NCBI GenBank assembly: GCA_018417955.1
Contig: JACTVC010000027.1
Coordinates: 186,001-250,000 of the forward strand
Length of the DNA: 64,000 nucleotides
Direction of reading: 5' to 3'
DNA from: Laccaria trichodermophora
Taxonomy: Eukaryota > Basidiomycota > Agaricomycetes > Agaricales > Hydnangiaceae
The position numbers were made by a program, and so were the translations under genes. Shown one piece after another: positions 34,895 to 46,286 of this stretch (the stretch's first letter is position 1; every line of letters begins with the position of its first letter). The notes under the pieces were generated by a model that was not told the origin of the DNA, ran no database searches, and worked only from the letters and a program-made list of their open reading frames with translations.

Positions 34895-36538
34895 TTAAAA
34901 GTTGAGATTATGGGAATTAAAACTCCAGGGGTCACCAAACGATAGGTTGTCAAACGAAACATTCAGGGCATTGGCAGCAGGAAGATCGACCTGAGTCAAA
35001 GGAGGGGTGGGGGTCTGAGCCATCGAACTCCATTCCATAGTCGCATCTGTAGGTGAATTGGATTACCCAAATTCGAATAATAGAACAGATGGCATACCTT
35101 CGGTACTGCCATCAGGTATTATGTCGGAATGTCCAGCCGCATATGATGATGGTCCAGCACCACTTGTCTGTGTATCAGTGGTAGCGGCAGTCATTGCTGT
35201 AGATTGAACATGTTAGATTGTATCTTGTTTAGAAAGAACAAATGTACTACCTCTTGTCTTTCGAAGCCTTTTGGTAATTGGCCTCTCATCGTCGCTTGAT
35301 GAAGGCAAAAATAGTGACTGCTCGGAACTTGATCGCTTGCGCTTCAGCTTCAGAGGTGGTGGTGGAGTTGCAGTATCCTCTTCGTTGTTGTCATTATCCA
35401 AAGGGGGAATCTCCATTGGGGTCGAAGCAACGAACTTGCCTTTGCGCCACTGCTTCAGAACGTGGCTTCTTATCTTCGAGACAGTGGCTGAATAGGATGT
35501 TGAGAAAAAAGCAGATGTAATTAATGTAAACCTTACTCAAGTAGAGACGTCGCTCTCGGAAGGAAGATCTTGAGGTAATTGTATAGTCAGCAATAGTACC
35601 ACCAGTCGGTCTCTCCTCATGGGAAATCTCAAGTTTGAGTCGGTGCTTTGCAAGAAGCATCCACTTCGGCTTGAGTGTCCAACTGATGGTGCTGTTCGAA
35701 GGGTGGTTGATCCAAGCAAACAGCACTGGAAAGAGACTCGCTAGCTTTGCTTCCACTTCTTCAAAGTTCCAATTGCGATCAAATTCAATCCCATTCACTG
35801 TGTCAAGGAAGGCATGCTTTCGCTGTACCATCATTGAAACGTCAGCAAGAGAAGGAATGTGGGATTCCACCAGCGAAAGCTCAATCTCTTCCTCTGAGTC
35901 TTCAGAGTCAGAAACAACAGTTGTCTAGAGATCATTAAGTAAATTGTATCGGATGGGTATTAAATAGCTGACCTCTTGAACCCCTTTGGTTAGGATAATG
36001 ATGCCCCCAATTTTGAACGTTGTTGGCTAAGGGCAAAAATATTGTTAAATCATATCAAGCAGAAGGTAAATAGAGTTCTAGAACTGACCTCATCCTCAAT
36101 AACTTTGGCCTTTCCTTTCCCCTTTGTATCAGTGGTGGAAGAGGAACGCGTCGACTTGGATGACTTTCTGGGCATCTTGGAGTCTCTGCTGCGTTTAAGG
36201 TTCTTGAAGGTCTCCTTCTTCGCCGCATCAAGAGCTGGATTTTTAGAAGTTGAAGCGCCCAAAGAAGCCACCAAGGTAGCCAGAAAATCCTTCGTTGGGG
36301 GACGAGATGAGCTGGAGGCCAGTACACCAGATTGGCTGCTAGTCCATTTCTTTACTGGGTACTGGGTAGAGCTGGCTGCAGTCTGTGCAGAGGAAGAAGA
36401 GGTGGAAGCCTGGGGAGGTGGTGAAGCAAAGCGGCGGTCAGAGCCAGAGCCAGAGCCAGAGTCCTCAGATGAGGTGATTGTCCTTCTTCGACGTTTCTTC
36501 TGTTGAGTAAAGATATGTTGAGATGAAGAACGGGACAT
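34895..36538 (-). CDS. Unrecognised basic/acidic nuclear-type protein, multi-exon
   Basis: Minus-strand exons link frames starting at 36538 (MSRSSSQHIFTQQKKRRRRT, a likely nuclear localisation signal) through an acidic Glu/Ser stretch near 35900. A conserved-looking globular part follows (HAFLDTVNGIEFDRNWNFEE, then LFPVLFAWINHPSNSTISW), then a Lys/Arg-rich tail, ending with TAA at 34895-34897 after FGDPWSFNSHN. Introns are about 50 nt. I have the impression that this type recurs in basidiomycete genomes near transposons but cannot name a domain. It is on the same strand as, and directly downstream of, the DDE transposase, so the two may be one mobile unit. Confidence 0.5.
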
Positions 36539-36718
36539 GATAGCTTAGAATATGTAGTATAAAGGAATGTGGGTGCAGTGAGTAAAGGAATGTGGGTGCA
36601 GTGAGTAAAGGAATGTGGGTGTCGGATATGGAAAGAGTCTGAGAGAGAAATAATATCATCAATTTGCATTTGTATTTGTAAGCAGTGAAACTTATGCCAT
36701 GCCGCTCATTCAAATACA

Positions 36719-38675
36719 TTAATTACTATTCATGTAAGTAATTTGGTTAAGTAAGTGAAGTGCCCTTCCCCAAAGCTCTGCCCATGGTCTCCAAATATGA
36801 TCAGGTAGTGAAATTCTCATCTCCTTGTTCCCCCGCCTGCCTGCAGGAATAAATTCGAAAGAAGGGTATATCCCATTTTCCCACTCCTCAGAATGCAGTC
36901 CATATCCCTCCGGAAGATATCCACTTGACTGCAATGCACCAAGTGATAGATCAAAGGCTTCCATCTCCTCGTCATTCAAGGGACAAGAATGCCTTGGGAC
37001 AGGGACAGCCTCATGTCGAATATTTGCATCTGTTTCATCTATCCAGGCAGAACTTTCATCTTCTAGTGGTATAAATTCGGAAGTGTCGATGAGATCAGGA
37101 GTGTCATCAGATGCATGCCCAGCACCTGTCTGCCATGGCTCCTGGGTGGTTTGCCTTCCATGAACCCCATAATACTTATCAATGGATTTGGATGAAAGAC
37201 CATCACAATCATCTGCGTATACACCATGAGAAAGGCGCCCAAGAAAATAAAGATCCTTTACAGAGTTTGAAAAACTAAGCAAATGTTTCAATGATAAAAA
37301 CACATACATTAGGTGTTCTGTCATGCCCTTGTCCTGAAATTGGATGCCAGTTCCATGATTCTTGAAACTTCTTGCAATCTTCATTGATCATTTGAAGAAA
37401 CAAAAAATGAAGGAGCCACAGATGATGGCTATTGCTTTGATCCAAGGAATGTTGATGTTCAAGCCTGAGAAAAAATGCTCTCCAGCTTCAAGCAAACTGT
37501 GTCCCAACTTCAACCCACAGTCGCTCAATACATGTGTTGCGAGTGGAAGAGCCCCACATGAAACTTGCCCTGTTTGCACCACGAATTAAAATCATAAGAA
37601 TAGAGACATCCCTGTTTTCGCCGCCTCTATCCCCTCGAATTCGATATGGGATTCCATATTCCCATAGTGCATCAAGAAACATTTCAAGAACAGTTGAGGC
37701 TTTATTGTCAACACTAGCCTTCAACCCAGTTATCTAAATTGGTGTTTCATGAGCTGAAAACTATATGATATATTCCGACTCACCAACTGAGAATATCCAT
37801 CAACACAGCCATGAATGACAATTCCCCATTTGATGAGCTTGTGATGACCATCAATGTGCCATAGTGCATTTGGACGTTTAACCTTGTATTTATCCCTCCG
37901 TTTCACTTTTTTTCCAACCTGTCGACAGAGACTTTTACCAAGCTTATCAACCCGAGAGACAGATGATCACACTCTCTCACACTGGATGCGGAGACCTGAT
38001 TTACGAAGAAAGCCAATTAGATATCGAAGTCCTGAGTCAGGATGTGTTTCTCGAAACGCTTTCACAATGGTATCCAAGTCAGCATCTGAGATGTCAGTGA
38101 ACATGGTATCCACATTGTTGGCACGGAGATAGTGACGGAGTGTATTGCGGTGGACACCAAGCTTTCTAGCCAGCTCAGAAATAGAGATTCTGCGCTTGGT
38201 ATCCATCGCATCATTTAAGAATGCAGCATTTATGGATTTCCGTGGCCTCCCACGCTTTCCAGTATATTGCAGTGTGATAGGACCAGCATAAGCAATGTTA
38301 GATGTCTCCCTGAATATAAAATTAATATCAGATGATTTATCAGTTGCAATTCAGCAATTTAACCACATACATGCCAAGGGCAGAGCTTTTTGCAGTCTGG
38401 ATCTGTGCAAGTAGGTTACCAAAAGCCTTGATTACATCCCAAATCCATTCATCTGGGATCCCCTCTTCCTCAGAAGAACCCTCTAGATCAACCAAAAGGG
38501 AGAATGCCTGGCTCCCAATTGCTTCTTGATGAAATTTAAGCCGATGGAGATCAAAATTGCCCTGGGAGAGAACATGATGTGCTGCCTGAAATATATCATG
38601 TAGAATTTGTGCAGCGTGAAGAAAATTGGGTGACCAGAATTGATTGTTGGTACTAGGAAGGGGAGGAAAAGACAT
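36719..38675 (-). pseudogene. Integrase-core DDE transposase (IS3EU-like), one nonsense codon
   Basis: Exons read from the ATG at 38675 down to the stop at 36719. The order is an N-terminal helical part, a GRPRK AT-hook-like word, a helix-turn-helix (SISELARKLGVHRNTLRHYL), then a retroviral-integrase-type core. Its catalytic residues are the Asp in ALWHIDGHHKLIKWG, the Asp in IRGDRGGEN and the Glu in CIERLWVEVG. A C-terminal extension of about 180 residues follows. The core resembles the IS3EU group of eukaryotic transposases; that name is from memory and only moderately sure. A TGA at 37967-37969 splits the frame between RIQCERV and SSVSRVDKL, most simply a CGA-to-TGA change. No terminal repeats were found. 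Confidence 0.75.
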
Positions 38676-38834
38676 AGTGAAGAGGTAAGCAAGAATCTAA
38701 TCAGCCATCTGTTTCCGGTCATTGTTTGGATCAGGCTTTGAAAACAAATACAACAACCTCATGCCCTCTGCACACTCTTTGACATTCATTCTTGACCACA
38801 ACTTTCAAACCAGAGAACTGCTCAGATTCTGAAC

Positions 38835-39847
38835 ATGGATATTCTTACCTCTCCAAGCACACAGGGAAAAGTGAGTGGAAAGTGGACAATACACCCTGAC
38901 CCTATCTGTTGGGGAAATAGTCGCACATTGGTGTTTGTGGTGAGCAAATCTACCCTCTAAATTTCTCTATCTGAAAATTAAACAAAGGTAGAAGATTCTG
39001 TTTTGTTTAAAATGGATGTTGGCCTCTTTTCTGAGCACTCAGAGGCTGCTGGTGCAATATTTTTTTTGCAGTCAGGTGAAGGCAAGGAGGACCCAATTCA
39101 TGCCCCAGGTATGACAGTGGAGGAATTTTCAGGGTTTGTCAAATGGATGAAACACATGTGAGTATCCAGCCATTTCACCTAGATTGTATTAAAGTCACTT
39201 ATATTCACAGGGACTGGAAACCAGCAGATCATCTTCCCCTGTCGGAACTCATTGGTGTTCTCAAAGTGTCCCACATGTTCGATGTGAAAGACGGAATTTC
39301 CTTTGCAATTCACCATCTGGAATCATGCTTTCCAGGCTTGACACCTGCCCATTCTCTTCACCTTGCCCAGCACTACAATATTCCGAAATGGGTTCCTGCA
39401 GCAACACGAGCTCTGATCATTCACACTCCACTTGCGAATATCGATGACGAGGACATCACTTACATGGGTGTCAAGTCTTACTCTATTATCACTCATGCTA
39501 AGGACATGCTATCACGCCAATGCATCGCACTCACACAGAGTCCACCAGGTCCTCCAATTCTTCAGCAATCACTGCAATGCAGCAGCCATACATCCTGTGT
39601 ACAAGTGTGGCAAGAACGCTGGATTCTTGTCATTGGCCAAGCCATTTTGAGTCCCACTACCCCACTTCCATTGACTGGCATCCTAGATTGACTCAAGAGC
39701 GCCAAGTTTCCTGGAATGAACAAGTTTTGTCATCTAGCTACCATGAAACATCTCAGCGTGGAGGATTTCTCGAGATTTGAGCGGGCAATACTAGACAAAA
39801 CAACAGATATGATTTCCGAGTACCATGGTATATCTACCACTGATTAG
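38835..39847 (+). pseudogene. BTB/POZ-like domain protein, probable nonsense codon near the end
   Basis: Exons 38835-38939, 38988-39157 and 39211 onward, with GT-AG introns of 48 and 53 nt. The protein has the basidiomycete BTB layout: a beta strand and hairpin (TLVFVVEDSVLFKMDVGLF across the first intron), EDPIHAPGMTVEEFSGFVKW, then helices through HLPLSELIGVLKVSHMFDV. A TGA at 39689-39691 ends the protein at 251 residues. The same frame stays open for another 51 codons with protein-like sequence (KFPGMNKFCHLATMKHLSVE), so the TGA probably replaced a sense codon such as TGG. Alternatively 39691 is the true end. BTB proteins act as dimerisation or ubiquitin-ligase adaptors; the substrate is unknown. 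Confidence 0.65.
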
Positions 39848-39910
39848 TTTTACTGATGTTGTTTTTGTCATAGTCAGAAGTGTGATTTCCAATTCTAAAT
39901 ACTGGTTATA

Positions 39911-42137
39911 TCAAATCTGCTTTCTACTACGTGTTGTTCTGCACTGATGACTACCCAAATCAATACTCTCCAACCCTTCTCTTGTAATATGATGATCAGC
40001 ATAAACTCTCCGCTTCTTCCTTGGTGGTGGAGCAATATTTGGAGAGTCAAGGAGAAGCGGAGGGATTGTGAGCTGGGGCATGTCAAGGTCAAGGTCATCC
40101 AGGACTGGTGATGATGGTAGAGGAGAGGACGGAGGAGGGGAAGATGATGGAACGGTGGAAGATGCAGAACTCATCGATGAGAACTTGCGCTTCTGGAGAA
40201 CGCAACTGATACTCCCTAAAGCCTTCTCCAACCCAGCACACTGTTGAGGTGTCATTTTACCTTTTCTTTTCCCTGGTTGGTCGATTCCTGCCTTTTTCTT
40301 GAAGGGCCTTGCCAGGGCTTTTCGAAGATCTGTTTCTTTGAGTGCTGGATCAACACCCCGAACGATAGAAACACTGGAATAGTTCATCAGATGAAGCGCA
40401 TATCAAGTAGATGATGAATAAACACACCGCTTCGTCCCAGTGGTGGTCTGAAAGACGCGACCATTACCACAGTACTCAAGCGGGCCAATCGAAACACCTG
40501 CTGAGTTCTTGACAATGTGTTCGAAGAGCATTGCTTGCTTTTCTGGTGCTTGGATCTCTCTAATAAGATTTTAATCAAAGATGTTGAAAGGAAAGAAGGA
40601 CGGGACAATACTGAAGTGATCCCTTTTTAGAAGGTAAGTTCTTCTTCTTATCCCTATCTTTTTCTGCCAGTGACCGCGTTGGGTAGCATTGTGGAGGGAA
40701 TGCTGGAGTGATTGACCAGATCTGCTTAGGGCCATGGTAACAGTGTGTTTCGGGGTATCTGGTATTCTTTCGATCGGATAGATCAGTAAAGAGCCGACCG
40801 GTGGTGAGATGTCCTGGTTTGAGATGTGTTGGTGAAGAAAGGAGGCCTAGTACATACCATAATTCAGGACCACAAAGTTTTTGCTAAAGTAGACAGCTTA
40901 CCTAAATCGGTGTATACCTGAGTTAATGGATCCTGATTCTTGAGTAGTGCCGTCCCAAGCTCCAAGTTGCTCCATTCAGAACCAAAGATCAAGTGGTGGA
41001 GTGATACTCCCTTCTGGGTGTCTGCCTGGAGAGCCCCCTTGATGAAGGTGGGTTCGAAGATGTCGTAGAGTATGACCTCATCTCTAGACCACACCACATC
41101 TTGATGGCGATGAAGAACATCCTAATAGAATGATGAGGATAAGGAGAAAAAGAGCGCTGAGAGAAATTAACCTTGTACTCATCAAGTAATACCTCCATTC
41201 GCACTGGTATTCGGGTCTTGTTCTTTCCATAGACATGGAGCCACCCCTTATACCTGAGACGCTGGGTCTCATCTGGAGCAAGAACACCATTGACGATGGC
41301 AGGTCGCAGAAGCTGTTTTCTGTAACAAAAAATCAAGATTGGGTCATTGATATAGGTCTCAATATGCTTACAGGACTTCCTTGTGTGTCACTTCAGCATA
41401 ATTCCAAAATGCCTCACATAGGCGCACGGTGCGTGAAGGGCAATCAAACACCTCAAACTCACAAAGAAAAGGTGACAGACCTAGTGATTCATTTCATGAT
41501 TGTTTTAGCATAGGAAACAAATGAATTGAAAATGAACATACCAGCCACAAAGAAGAGCTCACTGGATGTATAAATGCCAATGCCACAGAATACCTCCTTA
41601 CCCTCTTCACGAACTGCATTGATAGCAAGTCTTGTATATCTTGCTGAAACATTGCGTCTCCCTCGAATCCAGTTAGCAATGCCCTGTAGAAAGCGGTGAT
41701 AGTCCTTATAGACATCAGGGGGAGGCTGTCCAAGCTCAGACAGGGAAGAAGCCCAGACAGGCTGTGAAGATTGCTTAGATTAGGAACATAAAAGGGAAGA
41801 CTGAGGCCAATGCATACCTGTGAAGCGTTCACTCTGAACTTCTCGCATAGCTGAAGCCAAGAGGGAAGGAGGAGGCAAGAATGGGTGGATCTGGGATCAA
41901 CACCCATGAGTGAGCAATGAGCAGTTACAAGATACTCAGCTGGCCCAACATGATTATGCATACTGTAGGAAGTACAGTTATACAAAGCACTACATGTAGT
42001 GCAAGAGGATGGCAAGACTGCTGACAAGGTGGTGGTTCAAGACAAAAGATCAATATATTATGTAAGATATCCAAATCTAGCTATATACCACTGTTTGACT
42101 ATGGCCTCTGGGCATTCCCTTCCAATCCTATATCACA
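39911..42137 (-). CDS. Unrecognised multi-exon gene whose 5' part lies in a 319-bp repeat
   Basis: Minus-strand frames join through five or six short introns. The sequence runs from a Cys/His-containing segment (NHVGPAEYLVTAHCSLMGVD) and a segment ending NASQ, through WASSLSELGQPPPDVYKDYH, an aromatic-rich middle (CYRKQLLRPAIVNGVLAPDE) and SEWSNLELGTALLKNQ, to a basic, Ser/Pro-rich tail ending at 39911. All splice sites look normal and no stop interrupts the joined frame. I cannot name a family. The most 5' exon is contained in a direct repeat (41819-42137), whose other copy stands alone at 45058-45376. The true start codon is unclear. Confidence 0.5.
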
Positions 42138-42449
42138 AAGCCCCCCAATGTCCAGAGGGCATGTAAGGAAAACAATGGTGGGGAAGAATAATAGAATAGA
42201 AATCCTCTTGCCCCCCAGAGTGAATATCAGGATAAAATGAGACCAAAAGGTAGCAAAGCAAAGAAGATGAATAAAAGAAAGAAAAAATTTGGCCCCAAAT
42301 AATTTGCTATCTGGAAAGCTGGTCACTGTAAGCTCCCAGCTTAACCCAGAAATACCCATATGATCCTCCCATTCTCTCTTCAGTGATGTATAACCATGAG
42401 TACTGGGAAACCATGCAAGTGGATGGCTTCCAGGTCATCCATCCCAACT

Positions 42450-42700
42450 CCATTGCCTTTCCCCATCAAGATGGTGTAGCATGCTTCCATCATACTTGTG
42501 GTCTGGGTATAAGACATGTATAGTGTGATAGAGGCTTGCGCCTCTCCACTCAGATCGTTGATCCCAACTCAACTCCCTCTACCCATCAAGATGATGTAGC
42601 TTGCTTCCATTGTGGTGTGTCGTCTGGACGTGGGGAGCGTGTAATGGGATAGAGGCTTGCGCCTCTCCTCACATCTTCCACCTATACTCCCCTACAGCCC
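42450..42700 (+). repeat. Two copies of a hairpin-bearing repeat
   Basis: GATAGAGGCTTGCGCCTCTCC occurs near 42528 and 42650; within it AGAGGC-TTGC-GCCTCT forms a 6-bp stem. The surrounding 100 bp are also similar. Confidence 0.65.
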
Positions 42701-42954
42701 CCCACTTTTCCAGTGTGCGAATCTCAAGAATCAAGCCAGGGAGGATAGAGGCGAAGAGATCGTGCAGTGGAAAATTACAAGCCGTGATCCTAAGTTGGTG
42801 TTAGAGTAGGTAGAGGTGGTGCCAGTTGGGTAGGAATGATGAGAGGTTGAAGGAAAGGGGGAGAGAAAAAAAAATGTTGTCATAAATCTTGCCCCCCAGA
42901 GTGGACACAGGCCATGCAACACACAAGCAGCAATCTATAAGGTTACCATGATTG

Positions 42955-43320
42955 AAGAAGAGTCCGCCGCATAATGTGCGAGCAGCAACTCCTCAACACT
43001 GATCCGCCGCAAAACATGCGAGCTGCAATCAGGAGCCAGAAGGTTACCATGATTGAAGAAGAGTCCGCCGCGTAATGCGCGAGCAGCAACTCCTCAACAC
43101 TGATCCGCCGCGTAACTCGCGAGCAGCAATCAGTACTTCTGAGGGACTCAGAAGGTTACCATGATTGAAGAAGAGTCCGCCGCGTAATGCGCGAGCTGCA
43201 ACTCCTCCACACCGATCCGCCGCGAAATGCGCGAGCAGCAATCAGCCTTCTGAGAGAGCCAGAAGGTTACCATGACTGAAGAAGAGTCCGCCGCGTAATG
43301 CGCGAGCAGCAACTCTCAAC
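42955..43320 (+). repeat. Clustered GC-rich motif repeats
   Basis: Seven copies of a unit like GTCCGCCGCGTAATGCGCGA followed by GCAGCAA lie about 37-75 bp apart, within larger repeats that also contain AGAAGGTTACCATGATTGAA. Confidence 0.85.
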
Positions 43321-43719
43321 CAGTTGAGGTGTCTCCCCTGCCCATAAGAGTCCTCCAATCAAGTCTTAACGCCCCAAATAGAGGGGAGATCCTGAGGTAG
43401 CCAAAAATGTGTTTGAGCATAGCGTAGTGATTTCTGGCCCGTTCCTGGAGATCAAATACCCGTTCGAAAGCTACGAACGACACCTTTCCAACGGTATAAT
43501 TCGCGTATTGTGACGAGCCGTGGTCGTTGAGATAGAGAGGAAGTACCCAGAAACTGCAGTTCTGGAGTAAATGCATACTGCAGACCAGGCTGTTGTCCGT
43601 TATCAACGTAAATAGGTGCGTCGGAAAGGTACGAATCCAACGTCCAAAACGGGCTATAGAACGTCCGATGCGAGCGGGTTATGACGATAGGAATGGGGAA
43701 ATGGTTGTTGAAGAGATGG

Positions 43720-44340
43720 CACTGTAACACAAGGACCGCTCGTCCATTTGATGCGTATAAGGGCTTCCCAGAAGCGCATTGACCGTGGCTTCAAAACGAA
43801 CCAAAGAACGAAAGAGGCGACCGAGATCTCGCCGAGAACGGACGAAATATGTTCATCTTGGTCATACCAGACTGAACTAGGCGAAGCGCCGCCAACAGGT
43901 GACCGTTTGGCGAGTTCAGGGAGTCCAAAGGAAGGTGTGGATCAGGGCTTTCCAACGCAAAAAAGATGAGAGCGATACGACCGTCAGTTGGCGAGATATG
44001 ACATGAACAAGTCACATGCAAATGGTTGTTGGAGGGATGGTGCTGTGACACGAGAACCGCTTGTCCGTTTGACGCGTATGAGGGCTTCCCAGAAGCGCAT
44101 TGACCGTGGCTTCAAAACAAGCCAAAGAACAAAAGGAACGACGAGGTTCTCGCCGAGAACGGATGAAATATGTTCATCTTGGTCATACCAGGCTGAAGTA
44201 GGTGAAGCGCAGCCAATACGCGACCGTTTGGCGAGTTCAGGGGGTCCAAAGAAAGGTGTAAATGAGGACTTTCCAGCGCAAAAGAGACGAGAGCAATCGG
44301 GGTGTCGGTTGGCGAGATATGATGTGAATAAGTCCCATGT
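43720..44340 (+). repeat. Tandem duplication of about 300 bp
   Basis: Two diverged copies starting near 43730 and 44045 share long stretches such as GGGCTTCCCAGAAGCGCATT and CGTTTGGCGAGTTCAGGG. No frame is conserved between the copies. Confidence 0.8.
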
Positions 44341-45376
44341 TGATGTCCCATCAACCCCATCCAACCCAAAACCACTCCAAACCCTTCTAACCATTCAGAA
44401 ACCAAGAGGAGCCATTCCAGGGAGTTCATAGAGAAGTAAGGAGGATGAGAATACTCATTCCTCAAGCAAGAAAACAGCAAAGATTGGGAGAGAAGCATAG
44501 TAGGGCATAGCACATAATTTCCAGAGCAGCAGACTGAACTGGAGGGATGTCAATGAACATCTGGCTGTTCTTGAGAGGCCTAGATGCTAAAAGACAAGGG
44601 AAATGGTTGAGGAACAGGTGGAGTCTGAGAGACAGTGAAGCAGCGCAAAGCAGCAGGCAACACTGGTTGTGGGCAACCTCCTCACCAAGTCAATGGCCGC
44701 GTAGTCGCGAAATCCAGACATAGGTGAGAGGAACTCTCCTCACAGTAGACTTCAGGCCGCGTAGTCGCGAAATCCCAAAGCCCAGCTGCTCAGAGTCAGC
44801 ACAGCACCCCAATCGAACAAACCTCAACCTGCTGTGCAAGCACAAGCTAAAGTCAATGGTTCATCCAACTGAAGGATGGATGAGCCCTTTCACATGAAGT
44901 AGTAAGCCCGCCGCGAAGAGCGCGAGCAGCAGCTACCATCCATGCTAAGGTTCCTCCTGTGATGAGCTGGCGCATTCCCACAACTCTCCAGCTCTCCCTC
45001 TACCAAGAAATGCAGACTTCAACCATGCTTTGGTGAAGTCCGCAGTGCCCCCACCATTGTGAAGCGTTCACTCTGAACTTCTCGCATAGCTGAAGCCAAG
45101 AGGGAAGGAGGAGGCAAGAATGGGTGGATCTGGGATCAACACCCATGAGTGAGCAATGAGCAGTTACAAGATACTCAGCTGGCCCAACATGATTATGCAT
45201 ACTGTAGGAAGTACAGTTATACAAAGCACTACATGTAGTGCAAGAGGATGGCAAGACTGCTGACAAGGTGGTGGTTCAAGACAAAAGATCAATAATTTAT
45301 GTAAGATATCCAAATCTAGCTATATACCACTGTTTGACTATGGCCTCTGGGCATTCCCTTCCAATCCTATATCACA

Positions 45377-46286
45377 GGAAAGGACATTGCCAACAGTTGA
45401 GAGTGAACGAGTCAGTGGTGGTGCCCAGAATTGACCTTCAAGATCGGCTGCAAAAGTCCACCGATGAAGGTACGCCCTGGTTAGTGGGGTCGGTGCCTGT
45501 GGTCCTGGATATCGAATCCGTCGGATGAGCTTCCAGAGGCTTCCTCAGGTCTCCGCAAGGTCTCCCTGCAACAGAAGCACATTCGACAGAGTCCAGCCCT
45601 TGCTCACGAAGCAGAAACCTGCAGAAACTTGAAGGCAATTGTTCGTGTGCGAATGCAATGATCATCTTGTTTTGTTTCGTAGCTTCACCGGATCAATACC
45701 TGGTGCAGGGAGTTTAATTGGGAGCTGCTGTTGTGCATGAAGCTTCAACAAGCGCATGAGTTGATCATGAGTTGTGTCACGAAGCTCGGTGTTGTTGATA
45801 AATTATCGAGATCCTACCAAGATTTGAGTGCATCTACTTGTCTACGCCTTCTGTGAAATTCTTGGCGACAAGAGTGAAAATTGCGGAAGAGGTATGAAGA
45901 TTTGCAATTGCGAGGCGACAGAGACTATTACCGGCAAACTTCGGAGCTTGAACTGTAATTCACTAGTACTGGTTCCGCATCTGCACTCCGACTTGGTCGC
46001 CAGTTTACAACAAACCAGGCCTCGACTCCTGTCACGGTACAACCGGGACCTTGAAATTCCCTTGTTCTGTTCTTGATCTCACACGTTGCAACTTATCGCA
46101 AACTTGTAGATTATTTTTCGGTGCTAAAGCTAACTAACTACAATGCCTCCCGGTGATCCATGGTATAAATAGGTATCTACGAGGGCCTACAAGTTCTTAT
46201 CTCGACAACCTTGCAAGAATTTTTTGGCGCCTCCACAAGTGGTGAACTCCAGGCTGAGGAAAACGAGGGCTCCTATATCATTGACC
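45377..46286. other. Intergenic region upstream of the DUF6533 gene
   Basis: No supported gene. Short frames on both strands are not conserved-looking. The 3' part should contain the promoter of the DUF6533 gene; a TATAAATA word lies near 46164. Confidence 0.45.

Larger units (their letters stand above)
41819..45376 (-). mobile_element. Candidate non-coding LTR element (LARD/TRIM type)
   Basis: Two 319-bp direct repeats (41819-42137, 45058-45376) begin TGTGA and end TCACA and differ at about two bases. Left of the right copy lie a PBS-like word (read on the minus strand TGGTGGGGGCAC) and a hairpin; right of the left copy is a C run (polypurine on the minus strand, 42141-42146). So the element would read on the minus strand. 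The 2.9-kb interior codes for nothing I can support. Against this, the 5-bp flanks differ (ATACC left, GGAAA right) and the left repeat doubles as a gene exon, so a segmental duplication or recombinant structure is possible. Confidence 0.55.

Noticed and set aside
42955..43320. CRISPR-like spaced repeats
   Set aside because: Eukaryotic context, degenerate repeats, spacers that are themselves repeated, and no cas genes.
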